DNA from: Parambassis ranga
Lineage: Eukaryota > Chordata > Actinopteri > Ambassidae
Length of the DNA stretch: 64,000 nucleotides
Assembly (NCBI RefSeq): GCF_900634625.1
Contig: NC_041038.1
Location: 2,852,001-2,916,000 of the forward strand
Direction: 5' to 3'
A program made the translations under genes and the position numbers. The notes under the pieces are model-generated. The model was not told where the DNA came from. It was given only the letters and a program-made list of their open reading frames with translations, and made no database searches. Shown piece after piece: positions 36,114 through 47,411 of this stretch; within the stretch, counting starts at the first letter, position 1; every line of letters starts with the position of its first letter.

Positions 36114-36480
36114 TGTCATGATGGCAACTTTCTTTACCTTCGCTTTCATTTAAGGACCCAAATGCAGACCACACTGTAAAAATCCAACAAAAAGCCAGCT
36201 TTATTTAAAAATAAAGCCAACAAAAAACAAAAAACATCACACAGCACAAGAAACAGTAAAAGTTCAACTGAACAGAAGGCAATAACCTCGGAGGACACAC
36301 AGGGGCCTGACACAGGGTGACATCACAGGAGCAACGCAGTACAGACTGACACAGACCAACATGAGCACAAGACAAGAGACAAGAGGTAACAAGGCACAGG
36401 TGAACACAATCAGGGTGTGGCAGGTAGTCAACAAGGAGGGAACCACAAGAGGAAGTAAATTATTAAAACACCATCAATGA
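36114..36480 (-). mobile_element. LTR-like repeat fragment
   Basis: Begins TGTCATGATGGC and contains an inverted poly(A) signal region (TTTATTTAAAAATAAAG) and GACACAG-rich sequence resembling the LTR at 56931-57597. The far end and a target-site duplication could not be located, so the extent is approximate. Confidence 0.45.
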
Positions 36481-37119
36481 AATAAAGTAGGAAAATCAAG
36501 GAATTAAACCTATCAGGTGTTGTGTGTTAACTTGATAGGATCAAAACCACAAATGAAAGTATAAAGCAGAATATCTTTGAAGATGTAGATGGAAAAACAG
36601 CTTTCTTGTGGTCAAAAGATAAAATCTCTTAGCAAAGATGTTTGGTAATGTGCAAATATGAGGCTCTGTGCTCTCTTTGTGGTGTTGTCTTTGTGGTTTT
36701 AAGCAGGATGTGTCCCTCTTCTTAGTATTAATCTATATTCTTACCAAGAAGTCATTCATCTTGAATCTTACATACAAATAGTCTATAATAATAATCTACC
36801 TAAATCCTTACATTTAGAAACTGATATTTATTATTACATTGGGAAATGACACATGGACTTTGAAGACTTTGTGTGTCAGAAGGTTCTTCCTGTCCTCTGG
36901 TACCATATTGTGCTGCTTTCACTGCATTATTTCCGTTAAGAAATAATTGTGCTCACGTGCTTTTCAATTTGTGTCAAGCGAAAATCTGAGGTCTTCCACA
37001 ACTGACCCACCTCCTTCTGTGAACATGAGCAAGTGATCTATGTAAGTAGGACATGCAGCACAGTGCAGCATCACTTCAGGTCAGTCTGGTCTGTTAAGAG
37101 TGGAAAAGTTTGCTCGAAG

Positions 37120-38330
37120 ATGGGCCTTCAAATGTTGATTTTTTATCTCACATGTCTGCTCTTCTTCAATATGGGTAAGTTGTGTCTTTTTTTCACTCAA
37201 ACTTGCAACTTCTAGTGTATCAATCACAAATGTGTCTTACGGTACTTAAAATCCAACTTGTCTCTGTTTTCACATCAGTTCAGACAGCTCCTCGGGAAGC
37301 CTCCTCACCTGTTCATCATGATGGTGCTTTTGTATCAGCTAAAACAACCGAGAGCTTGACTTTACAATGTTACTATGACGGTGATGTTGCTCCCAGGCTT
37401 TACTGGTACAAACAGTCAGTTGGACAGAAACCAAGGCTCATCTCCACTTTTTTCATATATGAAACAAATGGCACCTTTCATGGTGAATTCAAAAACAATC
37501 CACGCTTTACACTGTTAAATGAAAATGGGGGAAACCATTTAAAGATCACAGATTTGCGCCATTCAGATTCAGGGACCTACCACTGTGTGAGCTCCTACTT
37601 ATACTCACTAACGTTCTCAGAGAGTGTTACAGTCAGTGTGGAAGAGTCAAGTGTGAACATCCAAGTCTCAGTCCATCAGTCAATATCTGAGAGCATCCAG
37701 CCAGGAGGTTCAGTGACTCTGAACTGTACAGTACACACTGGTACCTACTACTGTACCGTCACCTCATGTGGACACATACAGTTTGGGAATGAGACCAAGC
37801 TGGACATAGGTGAGTGCTATTAAAGCTAATTTCAGGTCAAACCTGATGAAAGTCATTTCTGATTTGTGCTTCCCTGCAGATGAGGTCGACATGGTATCTT
37901 ATGTCTGGAGGGGCGCCTTTGTATTCACATTCTTTTGTCTCAGTGTGTTACTGGCTTTCACAGTATGTATGATGAAGAAGAGGAACAGCTGCCACACTCC
38001 AGGTAACCTTTTGACACTTTGTATGCACCAACTATGTTTTTTTTTTTTAATATAACAGCTTTTTCTAACTGCACTAGCAGAGCCTCAAACAAGATCATCC
38101 AACCTGCACACTGCAGAAACCAAGGTAAAGAAATGTCTGTTTTACCTACAAATATCTGTGTTTTATTGGCCCATATACTCATATAATAATCATAAATATG
38201 TTTTTACAAGGATGCCTGGCCTGCAGAACGGCTCTATTATGCTGCTGTAGGTGTCAACCTGACCAACAGATCGAGAAAGCAGAGGGACCAGACCTGGAGT
38301 GAAAGTGTGTACTACTGTGCAAAACAATAG
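37120..38330 (+). CDS. NITR gene D, inhibitory-type, I domain internally deleted
   Basis: Exons: 37120-37174, 37279-37809, 37880-38002, 38081-38124, 38211-38330 (290 aa). The leader is MGLQMLIFYLTCLLFFNMG. The V domain is complete (LQCYYDGD, WYKQSVGQKP, DSGTYHC), but its J-like end is FSESVTVSVE without glycines. The I domain runs from SVTLNC directly to TGTYYCTVTSCGHIQFGNE. About 56 codons including the CDGEHSVYW core are missing, while the frame is kept. The TM is uncharged (VFTFFCLSVLLAFTVC) and followed by MMKKRN. The tail has ITIM LYYAAV and ends SVYYCAKQ. Whether the 40-residue I stub folds is unknown; the product may work as a one-domain receptor. The CCAAT block of the other genes is not seen upstream. 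It is the close paralogue of pseudogene E. Confidence 0.83.
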
Positions 38331-38638
38331 ACCTGGACCTGCTTCAATTGTTCTTGGAGGTGGAATTCATTACATCAGCTTCGCTATGTTTTATGCTGTG
38401 TTTTACTCATGTGAAAAAAGTCTGTGTAACTTCCGGAAATGATGGAGAAGATCAAAATTGTTTCTGACTATCTTTTTTCATTCATCATTTTAAGTTTTAT
38501 ACTGTCAAAAATCAATAAAGATGATTCAAATATGAAGCTATGTGTATACATGTTCTTTAAGCTGCCTCCTACACATGGTCAATCTCATAGTGGGGAGTGA
38601 TGAAGACACTAATGGGAGGATAGTGTGCAGGGTTGTGC

Positions 38639-38668
38639 TGACACACACACACACACACACACACACAC
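38639..38668. repeat. (AC)n microsatellite
   Basis: About 15 AC units downstream of NITR gene D. Confidence 0.95.
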
Positions 38669-38719
38669 CCAAAGCTGGCAGCCAGAACGTGGTTCTATGA
38701 TATGCACACCATCACATTC

Positions 38720-39058
38720 TGGGGGGTTATTACAGCAGTGTGTGCTCCCTCCTCCTCCCGATGATTACATGAGTGTCTCATTAGGTCTAATGAGTGTCTC
38801 ACCTGTGTCTCATTGTCTCTCCCTTCCCTCTGTATATAATGTGTGTCTTCCCTCCACTCTTCTCGTTGTTTGTGTAATAGTGTATGACCCAGCGTGTGGT
38901 TGACTACTGTTTTTTGCCTCACCCTTTTGTACCTTTTCTATGCTGACTGCCTACCTGTGTACTGAGGCCTGGATTGTATTAAAGGACTCTGTTTTTGCCA
39001 TCTTAACCGACTTTAGTCTGCATTTGTGTCCACCTCATTAACAACCCCTGTCATATGA
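38720..39058 (+). mobile_element. LTR-like repeat
   Basis: Ends with ATTAAAGGACTCTG, CTGCATTTGTGTCC and AACCCCTGTCA, the same layout as the 3' half of the LTR at 30009-30473. The left end was not determined, and no target-site duplication was found. Confidence 0.45.
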
Positions 39059-39543
39059 CCTATAACATATAAAACAGTGTGGCATGTGCTGTATAAACCA
39101 CTTTGAAAAAAGCTTCACTGATAGGGCAAAGCGACAGGAGCTTCAGTCACTGCTGCAGAGACACATGAAGGCTGGAACTGCTTATCGGTGGGTGACTGCT
39201 GATCACATGATCTTTTTGTGTCCTTTGTGTCAATGTGGTGGTTTTGGTGGTTACAGCAGGAAGTGTGTCTGCACTTTCATATAAATAACCAGTAAATCAA
39301 AGAACTCCTGCAGTAAACCTTAAAAAGTGTACATTTAATATATGTAGCTAACACTTGTCAGTCTCAAAAGAGTTAATTTCTAATCTTAAAGTATTGGAAA
39401 AAAAAATAATAAAAAGCTTACTGGATAAACAGTCTAATATATAATATGCATGGGCACTAGTTCCTCCTGTCACTGTATTCTTGTCACATACCAAACATGT
39501 CTCTGTAGCCTGCACTGCACGTGTAATCATGTGTCACCTCTGG

Positions 39544-39557
39544 TTGGCCAATCAAAT
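39544..39557 (+). promoter_or_regulatory. CCAAT element upstream of NITR pseudogene E
   Basis: TTGGCCAATCAAAT lies about 80 bp before the degenerate ATG at 39626. The promoter motif survives although the gene is broken. Confidence 0.5.
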
Positions 39558-39625
39558 GCTGTCCCATCCCTGAAGAAGTGGAGACAGTATCAATATTCTT
39601 TCAGTCACGCAGCAGTTTGAACACA

Positions 39626-40990
39626 ATGGCATCTCCAGTGTCTGTCATGTCTGCTCTTGGGAAAAACAGGTAAGCTGCTTTATTCTGATGTGGACTAATC
39701 TTCATGTATGCTCACTTATTATACACTCATTAATTTAACTGTCTTTCATTCCACTTCAGATCAGACAACTGATCTGAGAGCGTCCTCTACACAGTAAGAC
39801 ATAAGATTTATGTCAGCTGATGTTGGCGACAAGTTGAAGTTGCAGTGTTTCTTTGAGGGTGAGTCCTCTGTGAGGACTTCCTGGTACAAGCAAACTCTGG
39901 GACAGAAACCACGGCTTATCTCAAGCTTTAGTAAATCTGGAGCAACTGGCATCTTTTACAATGAGTTCAAAAACAATTCACGTTTCACTCTGGACGGAGG
40001 ACACAACAAAGCTCACCTCACAATGACTGACCTACACATTTCAGATTCAGCTTCTTTTTTCTTCTTTAGAGTTTTAGAGAGTGTCATTGTCAGTGTAAAG
40101 GGGTCAAGTTGGCACATCCAAGCTTTGGTCCATCAATCAGCATCTGAGAGCGCTCAGGGAGGAGGCTCTGTGACTCTGAACTGTACAGCACACACTGGGA
40201 CCTACTACTGTGGATCCGCCTCATGTGGACAGTTTCTACAAATGGACCAAACTGGACATAGAGAGTGAGTGATATCAGAATCAGAATCAGCTTACATCAC
40301 ATACAAAAAATTTCCCTCAGCAATTGTTGACACTCTGGTATTCCAGACAGTTAACAAGGTTACAACAAATACAAGGTTTACAAGAATGTAATGTTTGGGC
40401 TGGAGCTGCAATTACTGTATATAATCGAAGTGCAAAGTCGCTGTGATCAAGGTAAGGAATATAACAGTAGTGCTAATGTACTATATGCTTACTGCACTTG
40501 AAAAGAAGCTGTTACGGTGCCTGTTAGTCTGTGTGAGTGTTGTTCTGAACCTTGACCTGAACCAGTTCAAACAGTCCATGCCCAGTATGAGTGGGGCCTC
40601 TGATGATGTTGGGTGTACAGTTCCTGGAAAGAGGGCAGGGGGGATATTAAAGCTAATTTCTGGTCAAACCTGATGAGAGTCATTTCTGATGTGTGCCTCT
40701 CTGCAGATGACTTCGACATGCTAGCTTATGTCTGGAGGGGCATCTTTGCGTTCACATTCTCCTCGATTGTGTTACTGGCTTTCACAGTATGTATGATGAA
40801 GAAGAGGAACAGCTGCCAGACTCCAGGTAACCTTACTTTTGACACTAACCATAAATTTAAATTTTACATGGATGCCTGGCCTGCAGAAAACCTCTGTTAT
40901 GCTGCTGTAGGTTTAAACCTGACCAACAGATCAAGAAAGCAGAGGGACCAGACCTGGAGTGAAAGTGTGTACTACTGTGCAAAACAGTAG
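39626..40990 (+). pseudogene. NITR pseudogene E
   Basis: Recognisable pieces: leader-like exon 39626-39669, V/I exon from 39760 to about 40260, TM exon 40707-40826, tail exon 40871-40990. Defects seen: the leader lost its hydrophobic core and is out of phase; an in-frame TAA at 39795-39797 precedes the V domain; the second V cysteine is gone (SASFFFF in place of SASYYC); the I-domain core is deleted exactly as in gene D; the 44-bp exon 4 is absent; the tail acceptor reads TG where AG is needed; and a LINE fragment sits in intron 2. The TM and tail exons remain open in one frame with an ITIM-like LCYAAV. It is a tandem copy of gene D, with intron sequence also conserved. Confidence 0.9.
40264..40645 (-). 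mobile_element. LINE 3' fragment inserted in NITR pseudogene E
   Basis: The segment with TCAGAATCAGAATCAG at one end and GAAGCTGTTACGGTGCCTG and AACAGTCCATGCCCAG further on is the antisense 3' end of a fish Rex/L2-like LINE. It interrupts intron sequence that is continuous in gene D. Confidence 0.7.
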
Positions 40991-41199
40991 ACCTGGACCT
41001 GCTTCAATTGTTCTTGGTGAAATTCATTACATTTTTTAGAGCTTCTCTATGTTTTATGCTATGTGTTTGCTCGGGTTGGGGCAGCAGCTCGTCTATTCTG
41101 TTAGTGAATAGATGAGAAGACCACAGATGGCCGCTGTATAAGTTCTCTGTGTGGGTGTCTATGATGAAGAGTCTGGATTTTTAGGGTTTCAAGTATGAC

Positions 41200-42128
41200 G
41201 TGCCTGATCACCGGACTACCAGGAGGAAAAGAGGAAGGAGAGGAGGGATACGTCGGAGACGCCACAGCCTGGACAACCGGCGTCAGCTGCCTCCACTGAC
41301 TACAGTCCTTAGTTTAAACGTGCAGTCCATCAGGAACAAGGTGGATGAGCTGGAAGCATGGGTCAAATTTAAACCTGAAGATTGGGAAACATGTCTGCTA
41401 GCATTCACTAAGACATGGCTCGGTGAAGCGAACCAAGATGAGAACCTGGTTATAAGTGGGTTCGGCAGCCCACTTCGGTTAGACCAGTCCGGTCCCCAGA
41501 GATCACAGGGAAAAACCGAGGAGGAGGAGTGTGTCTCTTAGTCAATCAGAGGTACTGTAACACCGTTGTGATTCGGGAGAAGTTATGTATTCCAGACATC
41601 AAACTGCTGTCTGTCTCACTCCGCCCTCACTATTTGCCCCATGAATTTCCACAACTATTTTTAACGCTGGTTTGTATTCATCCGCGTGCCAAAGCAACAA
41701 CAGCGATGAAGTTGATCGAGGATGTCACAACAAGTTGTTGTTTATTCAAACAACAAACCATGAGTAACGAAGGAGCTTAAAGCCACTATCAACAAAAAGA
41801 AAAGGACCTACTTTACAGGGAATCCCCTTGAAAGAAGGCCCTCTCCAGGGAAGTAAGGAGGGAAATAGCGAATGCTAAAGCACACTATAAGAATAAAATT
41901 GAAATGCAATTAGGAGGGAGTAATATCAGAGCAGCTTGGCAAGAACTTAAGTCAATGGCCTGTGTTAATACGCAGGCAAATGAAGCCAGGCGACATATCA
42001 CCATTAAAGTTGTATTAGATGCCAAGTTACCAAACGCTTTTAATTGTTCGTTTTCTCATTTTGAAAATTGTCTAGATTGTTATAATAGAAATTCTGTAAA
42101 CTATGTATTATGTTTATTTGATGTTTAG
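41200..42128 (+). mobile_element. LINE fragment: endonuclease region
   Basis: The frame 41200-41541 has a basic N-terminus, TVLSLNVQSIRNKVDELEAW (endonuclease start) and TKTWLGEANQDENL. The frame shifts near 41530 and continues with VCLLVNQRYCNTVVIREKLC and LLSVSLRPHYLPHEFPQ, then further pieces to 42128. It is a 3'-truncated non-LTR element with several frameshifts. Confidence 0.75.
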
Positions 42129-42585
42129 CTGATGTTATTCAAGTTAATTACACTAGCACTACATAAAAAGAAGACATAGGCAGGTGTTGACTGTAGACAC
42201 TGGGTTTGTCAGATGGCTGGATGCTGTTCAGTATGCTGATCTGGATGGAGAGAGATGTGCAAAAAGACACAGAGAGAGAGAGAGACAAACAAAGAAGACT
42301 GGACACAGTGACAAAAAATGGGGAGAGGTAGAAGAGGAGAGGAGGTGGGGGAAAAGAGGTGGAACATGTTGTGCCCCCTGACAGCGTATGCCTATAGCAG
42401 TGTAGCAATAGTAATAGTAAATTTAAAGACAAGAGTTACCTATCAGACCTACACACTGTTTGAGGCTAAATACACGCTTTACAAACCAGAAAGGTTTTAG
42501 GTATGGTGTTAAAGGTGGAGGCGGTGTCTGCCTCTCGAACCCAGAGGTGGCTGTGAACATGTGATCATGTTTCTGTAACAGGACA
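42129..42585. other. Gene-free stretch before NITR gene F
   Basis: Contains a purine-rich (GA)n run near 42262-42285. No coding region is supported. Confidence 0.5.
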
Positions 42586-42606
42586 TTGGCCAATCAAACA
42601 CAGTCT
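42586..42606 (+). promoter_or_regulatory. Conserved NITR promoter block (CCAAT) of gene F
   Basis: TTGGCCAATCAAACACAGTC starts 85 bp before the ATG at 42671, matching genes C and G. Confidence 0.65.
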
Positions 42607-42670
42607 TGTCTTTTAAGAGACAGTGAAGATGTAGAGCAGGACTCTTTACAGTCAGGTCACCGATTTAAAC

Positions 42671-43993
42671 ATGATGACTTCTCCAAAGTTTGTTTTCTAT
42701 GTGACGTGTCTGTTCTTGGGGAAACTAGGTGAGCTGTGTTTTTCAACATAATAGTTTTCAGTTTCTTAAACTTACTTTGTGTAGTGTCAGATTAAACTGA
42801 CTGTCTTTGCTTTCTCTTCTCTCTCTTCAGCTCAGAAGACATGTCAGTCCACATCTGTTCATCTCACTCAGAAGAGTGGTTTTATATCAGCTAATGTTGG
42901 TGAAAGTGTAACTTTGCGATGTTTCTATGACACTCAGCTGGTAGCAACATATTTCTGGTATAAGCAAACTTTGGGACAGAAACCGAAGATCATTTCTAAG
43001 TTCTACGTTTATGATAAAAATGCTACTTTTCTTGATGAATACAAGAACAATCCACGCTTCTCACTGGACACTGGAAATGGGAAAAATCACTTGATGATTT
43101 CGGATTTGCAGTTTTCAGACTCAGCTTCTTATTACTGTGCAAGTAGCTTTTCAGTAAGCTTTGAATTCAGAGAGGGTGTTACAGTCAGCATAAAGGGTTC
43201 AGGTTTGAACCTGAAACCTTCAGTCAGTCAGTCAGTGTCTGAGAGCTTCCAGCCAGGAGGTTCTGTGACTCTGAACTGTACAGTACACTCTGGGACCTGT
43301 GATGGAGAACACAGTGTTTACTGGTTCAGACACTCTGAGGAGTCTCGTCCAGGACTCATTTACACCCATGGAGGCAGGATTGATCAGTGTGAGAGGAAAG
43401 TGGACACACAAACTCACACCTGTGTGTACAGCCTGCCACTGAGGAATCTGAATCCTTTACATAATGGGATCTTCTACTGTGCTGTTGCCTCATGTGGACA
43501 CATAGTGTTTGGAAACGGGACCAAACTGGACATTCAGGGTGAGTAGCAACATATGTGTGTTTTATTTTGCGCTCACAGTTAACACACTGCAACGTCTCCT
43601 GCTGTCTGACTCTACAGTTGATACTTTCTGGGAGGACATCTTGTCTGGAGCTATTGCTTTCAGCACCATGCTGTCAGTTTACTTAGTGTGTGTGATCAAC
43701 AAGATGAACAGCCATCTGCATACAGGTAATCAGTGTTGCCTTGTGTGTACTACACATGCACTGAATGTGTTATATTGAGGAGTGGATTTCCTTTTGCTTT
43801 CCAGAGCATCACACAAGACTGTCAGAGCCCTCCACAAAAAAAACGGAGGTAATATCTGCTTGGATTTAACATACGTTCTGTAACAGAATACATGTTTGAT
43901 TTGCTCTTTATTTATTCCCCACAGATCAACAGATCAAAAAGACAGATGGATGATAGCTGGAGCGAATGTGTGTATTTTAGTTTAACGCGGTAG
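42671..43993 (+). CDS. NITR gene F, ITIM-less novel immune-type receptor
   Basis: Exons: 42671-42728, 42831-43538, 43618-43725, 43805-43848, 43925-43993 (328 aa). The leader is MMTSPKFVFYVTCLFLGKL. V domain: LRCFYD, WYKQTLGQKP, DSASYYC, J-like FREGVTVSIK. I domain: CDGEHSVYWFRHSEESRPG, FYCAVASCG, FGNGTKLDI. The TM is uncharged. The tail exon is only 69 bp against 111-120 bp in paralogues. Its 5' part, which carries LHYAAL in the others, is gone, so translation enters at INRSKRQMDDSW and ends with CVYFSLTR. No charged residue compensates in the TM. The receptor may signal only through the terminal tyrosine, act as a non-signalling receptor, or be decaying. It sits immediately downstream of a LINE remnant. 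Confidence 0.87.
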
Positions 43994-44389
43994 AGCTGGA
44001 TGTTTTTCTTATCTTTAACTCATACTTTATTTTCTTGAGTGTATAAACATAGTGACTGTAAATGGTTGCTTCCAAATGAACATATTAAACAAGCTCATGG
44101 TGTCCTATGTTTCCACTCTGTGTATGTAGCTTACCTATCTCAGTATAAACTGTGCCTCACACTTGTTGCCCATGTGGGTGCAGGCAATAGCTGATCTGTG
44201 TGTGTGTGTGGTTTTCTGCACACTCTAAACATGTACATGTGTGAAGCAACAAACCACACATGTTTTAGAGAGAGAAAGAACAATGTATTCTCTGAACTTA
44301 GTAAAACAACACACAGTGACACAGTAAGAAGGCTCTGTGACTCCAGGAAGGTCAATCTAAGGTACGACAGATCAGCCACTGTGTTTTTA

Positions 44390-44470
44390 ATTCCGATTCA
44401 GATTCAAGAAACTTTATTTGTCCCCGAGGGGCAATTTAAGGCACAAGTGAGCAGCTTAACGTTTAATATA
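44390..44470. mobile_element. LINE 3' tail
   Basis: TTTATTTGTCCCCGAGGGGC and the following AATTTAAGGCAC are the antisense 3' end of a fish Rex/L2-like LINE. No body is attached. Confidence 0.6.
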
Positions 44471-45208
44471 CAATAAAAAACAGATACAAAATATAAAGTA
44501 TGTACAGGTTACCATTCCATAAATGTTATGACTATCCAAAACATCCATGGACAATGTAAACAGATTCTATAAACAAAGTGCAAATGTAAGCAGTAAACAA
44601 TAGTTACGGGGAATACGTGTATGCAGCTTATAGCTGAGGTAAAATAGAAACAACCAAGAATCTCTGGTATGGAAGTTTGGGGGGGGGGGGCTGACTGTAA
44701 CATGGTTGTGTGTTTACTGGAGAAGAGTTAGGGAGAAGAGAGAAAGTGTGTGTGGGGAGGATATAGCTAACCTGAGGCCTGTTTCATTAAGAAGGGGCAA
44801 CAAAGTAAATATACATATATCTCCTCTGTAGGTGTGTGTATGGTTACAGGTGATTTGTATCAATTAATGAAACATTATATAACAGAAAAAAATGTTGCTT
44901 TTATTCTTGCTGGAAATAAAAGGGACCAAATACAATGTGAGAGGTGTGTGTTTATGTGACTGTTTTGAATGCTATAAATAAAATGACAATAAATAAAATA
45001 AAATCAACCGCAGCCCCAAATTCTCCTTCACATAAATGTAATCCTGCAAGCCAACTTACCTTCAAAGAACATGTCATTTCAGTATTATTCACTCAGTCAA
45101 TCTGTGCTGAAACATGCCTGATTGACTAAATGAAAGGACATTAAACAGCATCAGGGAACTTACTCAGAGTTTTAACTGAACCTGAATGACACAGATTATT
45201 TGCTACTC

Positions 45209-45221
45209 AGCCAATCAGACT
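45209..45221 (+). promoter_or_regulatory. Orphan CCAAT element resembling NITR promoters
   Basis: AGCCAATCAGACT, followed by TTATAAGC about 30 bp later and an ATG near 45310. The layout is that of the NITR promoters, but no leader or V exon follows. Confidence 0.35.
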
Positions 45222-46757
45222 GCTTCTTGCTGCTGCCATTATAAGCTGTTGTAGTTTCTCACTAGCAGCGATTGATCTGCATAACTGCACATCATTTGAG
45301 GCCTGATAAGATGGACTATGTGTGACCTTGTGACCTCACAGATGTCAAAGAAGTCCAGCTGCCCCCACGGTGCTGATTCAATGCTACAAGCCTCAGAAGG
45401 TTAGTTTAGCCACCAAATACAACCAACGGCTCAGAAACAGAGGAGCAGCACACTCAGTAGTGAATAAGTAGACATTCCAATAATGCCAAATAGTGAGATC
45501 GTGGTGCGGTGAGAGACATCATCGCCCTCAGGGGTTTTTCTGCCTTCCTGTCCCGCCTTCAATCTCCACCAGGTGCTGTGGGGTTGGTGAAGCCGAGGTT
45601 GATTGGTCTCACCTGTTGTCAATTGCTCCTCCTTCTGCCGCCTGCTTTTCAGACCCCGTTTACACAGTTTGAAAAACAAATATTTCCTTACCTCCGTTTT
45701 CCAAAATAACATTGTGCACACATCATCGTTTGAAAAAGTTTCCTTTTACATTACCCGCATAAATACGCTCCCCAGAGCGATCACGACTATGCCAAGCCTG
45801 TGGGTGACAGTGTAGAAAAAAGGAGAAAGCCATGCAAGCCAATCAGAAGCCTCAACAATGCAGTCTGGCTCTTTGTGTCAGAAGTTGTTCCAAAGTTGCT
45901 GAAACTGGAGACCTAACATGTCTCTGCTCCTCTACATAGTAAGAGGAGCTGTATTTTACCAGTGTGAAGCATTAGAATATAACAGGAGTACTGTCTGCCT
46001 CTGTCATTTCACCTTATATGTGACACTGTGTACATATGATGTCTGGTCTCTTCTGTCTATTCTTACTTTGAGCTGCTTACTAACTGAGATTCCATAAGTG
46101 GGGCTTGTGATAGCAAATTGATCTGTGATGTTCTGTCCAAAATTGGAGTTCAGAGTTGGGGGAGGCTGTTTGTCTACAGAGAAAAAGATAAATATATTCA
46201 TTGATCTGGCTTTATTGAAATATCAGCAAGTCAGAATATTTGACAAAAAACTTAATAAAAAGTACAATAAAACGTTATTCTGAATGGATACAACTCTAAA
46301 CCATCCACCATTTTGAACTAAAAGCCTTATCTTTACACATAATTTAGCTGTCAGTAGCTTAACTGTAAAATGCGATCATGTGCCACAAACGATGATGTGA
46401 TAGTGGTGTGATTATAAAGTTATGTTACTGTTTTGGAAGGGTTTCTCCTGTGTTTGATCAGTTTATCAATAAAGATTTTTTCCATTGTTTGTGTGTTGTC
46501 TGTAAAAACCTTTAAAACACACACATGGCACATGTGGCTGAAAAGCTCTCATCACTCTGCTCCTGAAATGATCTACTCCTCTGAATATGAAGACAGCTGC
46601 TGCCAGAGGTCTGAGAGCTGCATAATTTCTTACTCAGCATGATTGGTAAGAGAAACAGCTGCCATCCACACCCAGTGCACAGGTATTTGTTTGATGTTTA
46701 GGTGAACATTCGTAATACTGTCATGGCATAATGTGGATCTGTGTATGTCGTCATCAG

Positions 46758-46846
46758 TACGGATCAAAGATGAACCATTCAAGTTCAGGAGAGCAAAAAG
46801 TGCATGGACTGAACGTGTGTACATCAGTGTGAAGCAGCCCACCTGA
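46758..46846 (+). pseudogene. Possible NITR tail-exon relic
   Basis: An open stretch ends in AWTERVYISVKQ and then PT and a stop. It aligns with the ends of NITR tails (TWSESVYYCAKQ in gene D, SWSECVYFSLTR in gene F). No ITIM start and no adjacent TM exon are present. The similarity covers about 15 residues only. Confidence 0.35.
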
Positions 46847-47411
46847 GTTTTTTTTGGCATTACAAGACGTTTTTTGTTATTATTGCAGCATTAAATGTAT
46901 GACTTTTTCCATTGTTTTTAACCATTACTGTTTATTTGACAGGGACAATAACTAGAAAGAAAAGGGCCAGAGTCTCACAGGCTAACCTTTTGTCTGTTGT
47001 AAATATATCTAAATATTATTCATGTTAGCAATATTCATTCTGCAATAAATCATACAATCATCAATCATACAATGTGGTACCAGGTATTTATTTTATATGA
47101 TATTTTATATAATCTGGCAGGGGCAGCTGTCACATCAACAGTAACACATGAACATGTGTGGATGCTGCCAAACCCCACAACTGACATCAGCTCCTGTAGA
47201 ACGAGAATCAAGTAACTAACAGCACAGGATGGTTCGAACTATAAATATAGACACTGCTGAAATAACTCTAAGAGTTCTTTTTTAAGAAGCATGCTTTGTA
47301 AAATAGGATTGAAGCCAGCAAGTGGGCAGAGGATGTGGTTTGTTGACCTCACTTCCTCTAACTACCAGCTGACCTAGGCCTCTCCTGTTGTTTTGTTAGT
47401 CATCCTCAGTT

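Larger units (their letters stand above)
43994..47411. other. Long interval between NITR genes F and G, left part
   Basis: No complete gene. It holds a LINE tail at about 44390-44470, a 10-bp G run near 44682, an isolated CCAAT-type promoter remnant at 45209-45221 and a possible NITR tail relic at 46758-46846. Confidence 0.55.

Noticed and set aside
38211..38330. SVYYCAKQ at the end of NITR D, resembling an antibody V-region end
   Set aside because: It is in the cytoplasmic tail exon after the ITIM and aligns with the terminal CVYSSVRQ motif of paralogues; the likeness to YYCAK is coincidental.
46004..46201. Minus-strand 65-codon frame
   Set aside because: No recognisable motif, no splice context consistent with a known gene, and the sequence next to it looks intergenic.
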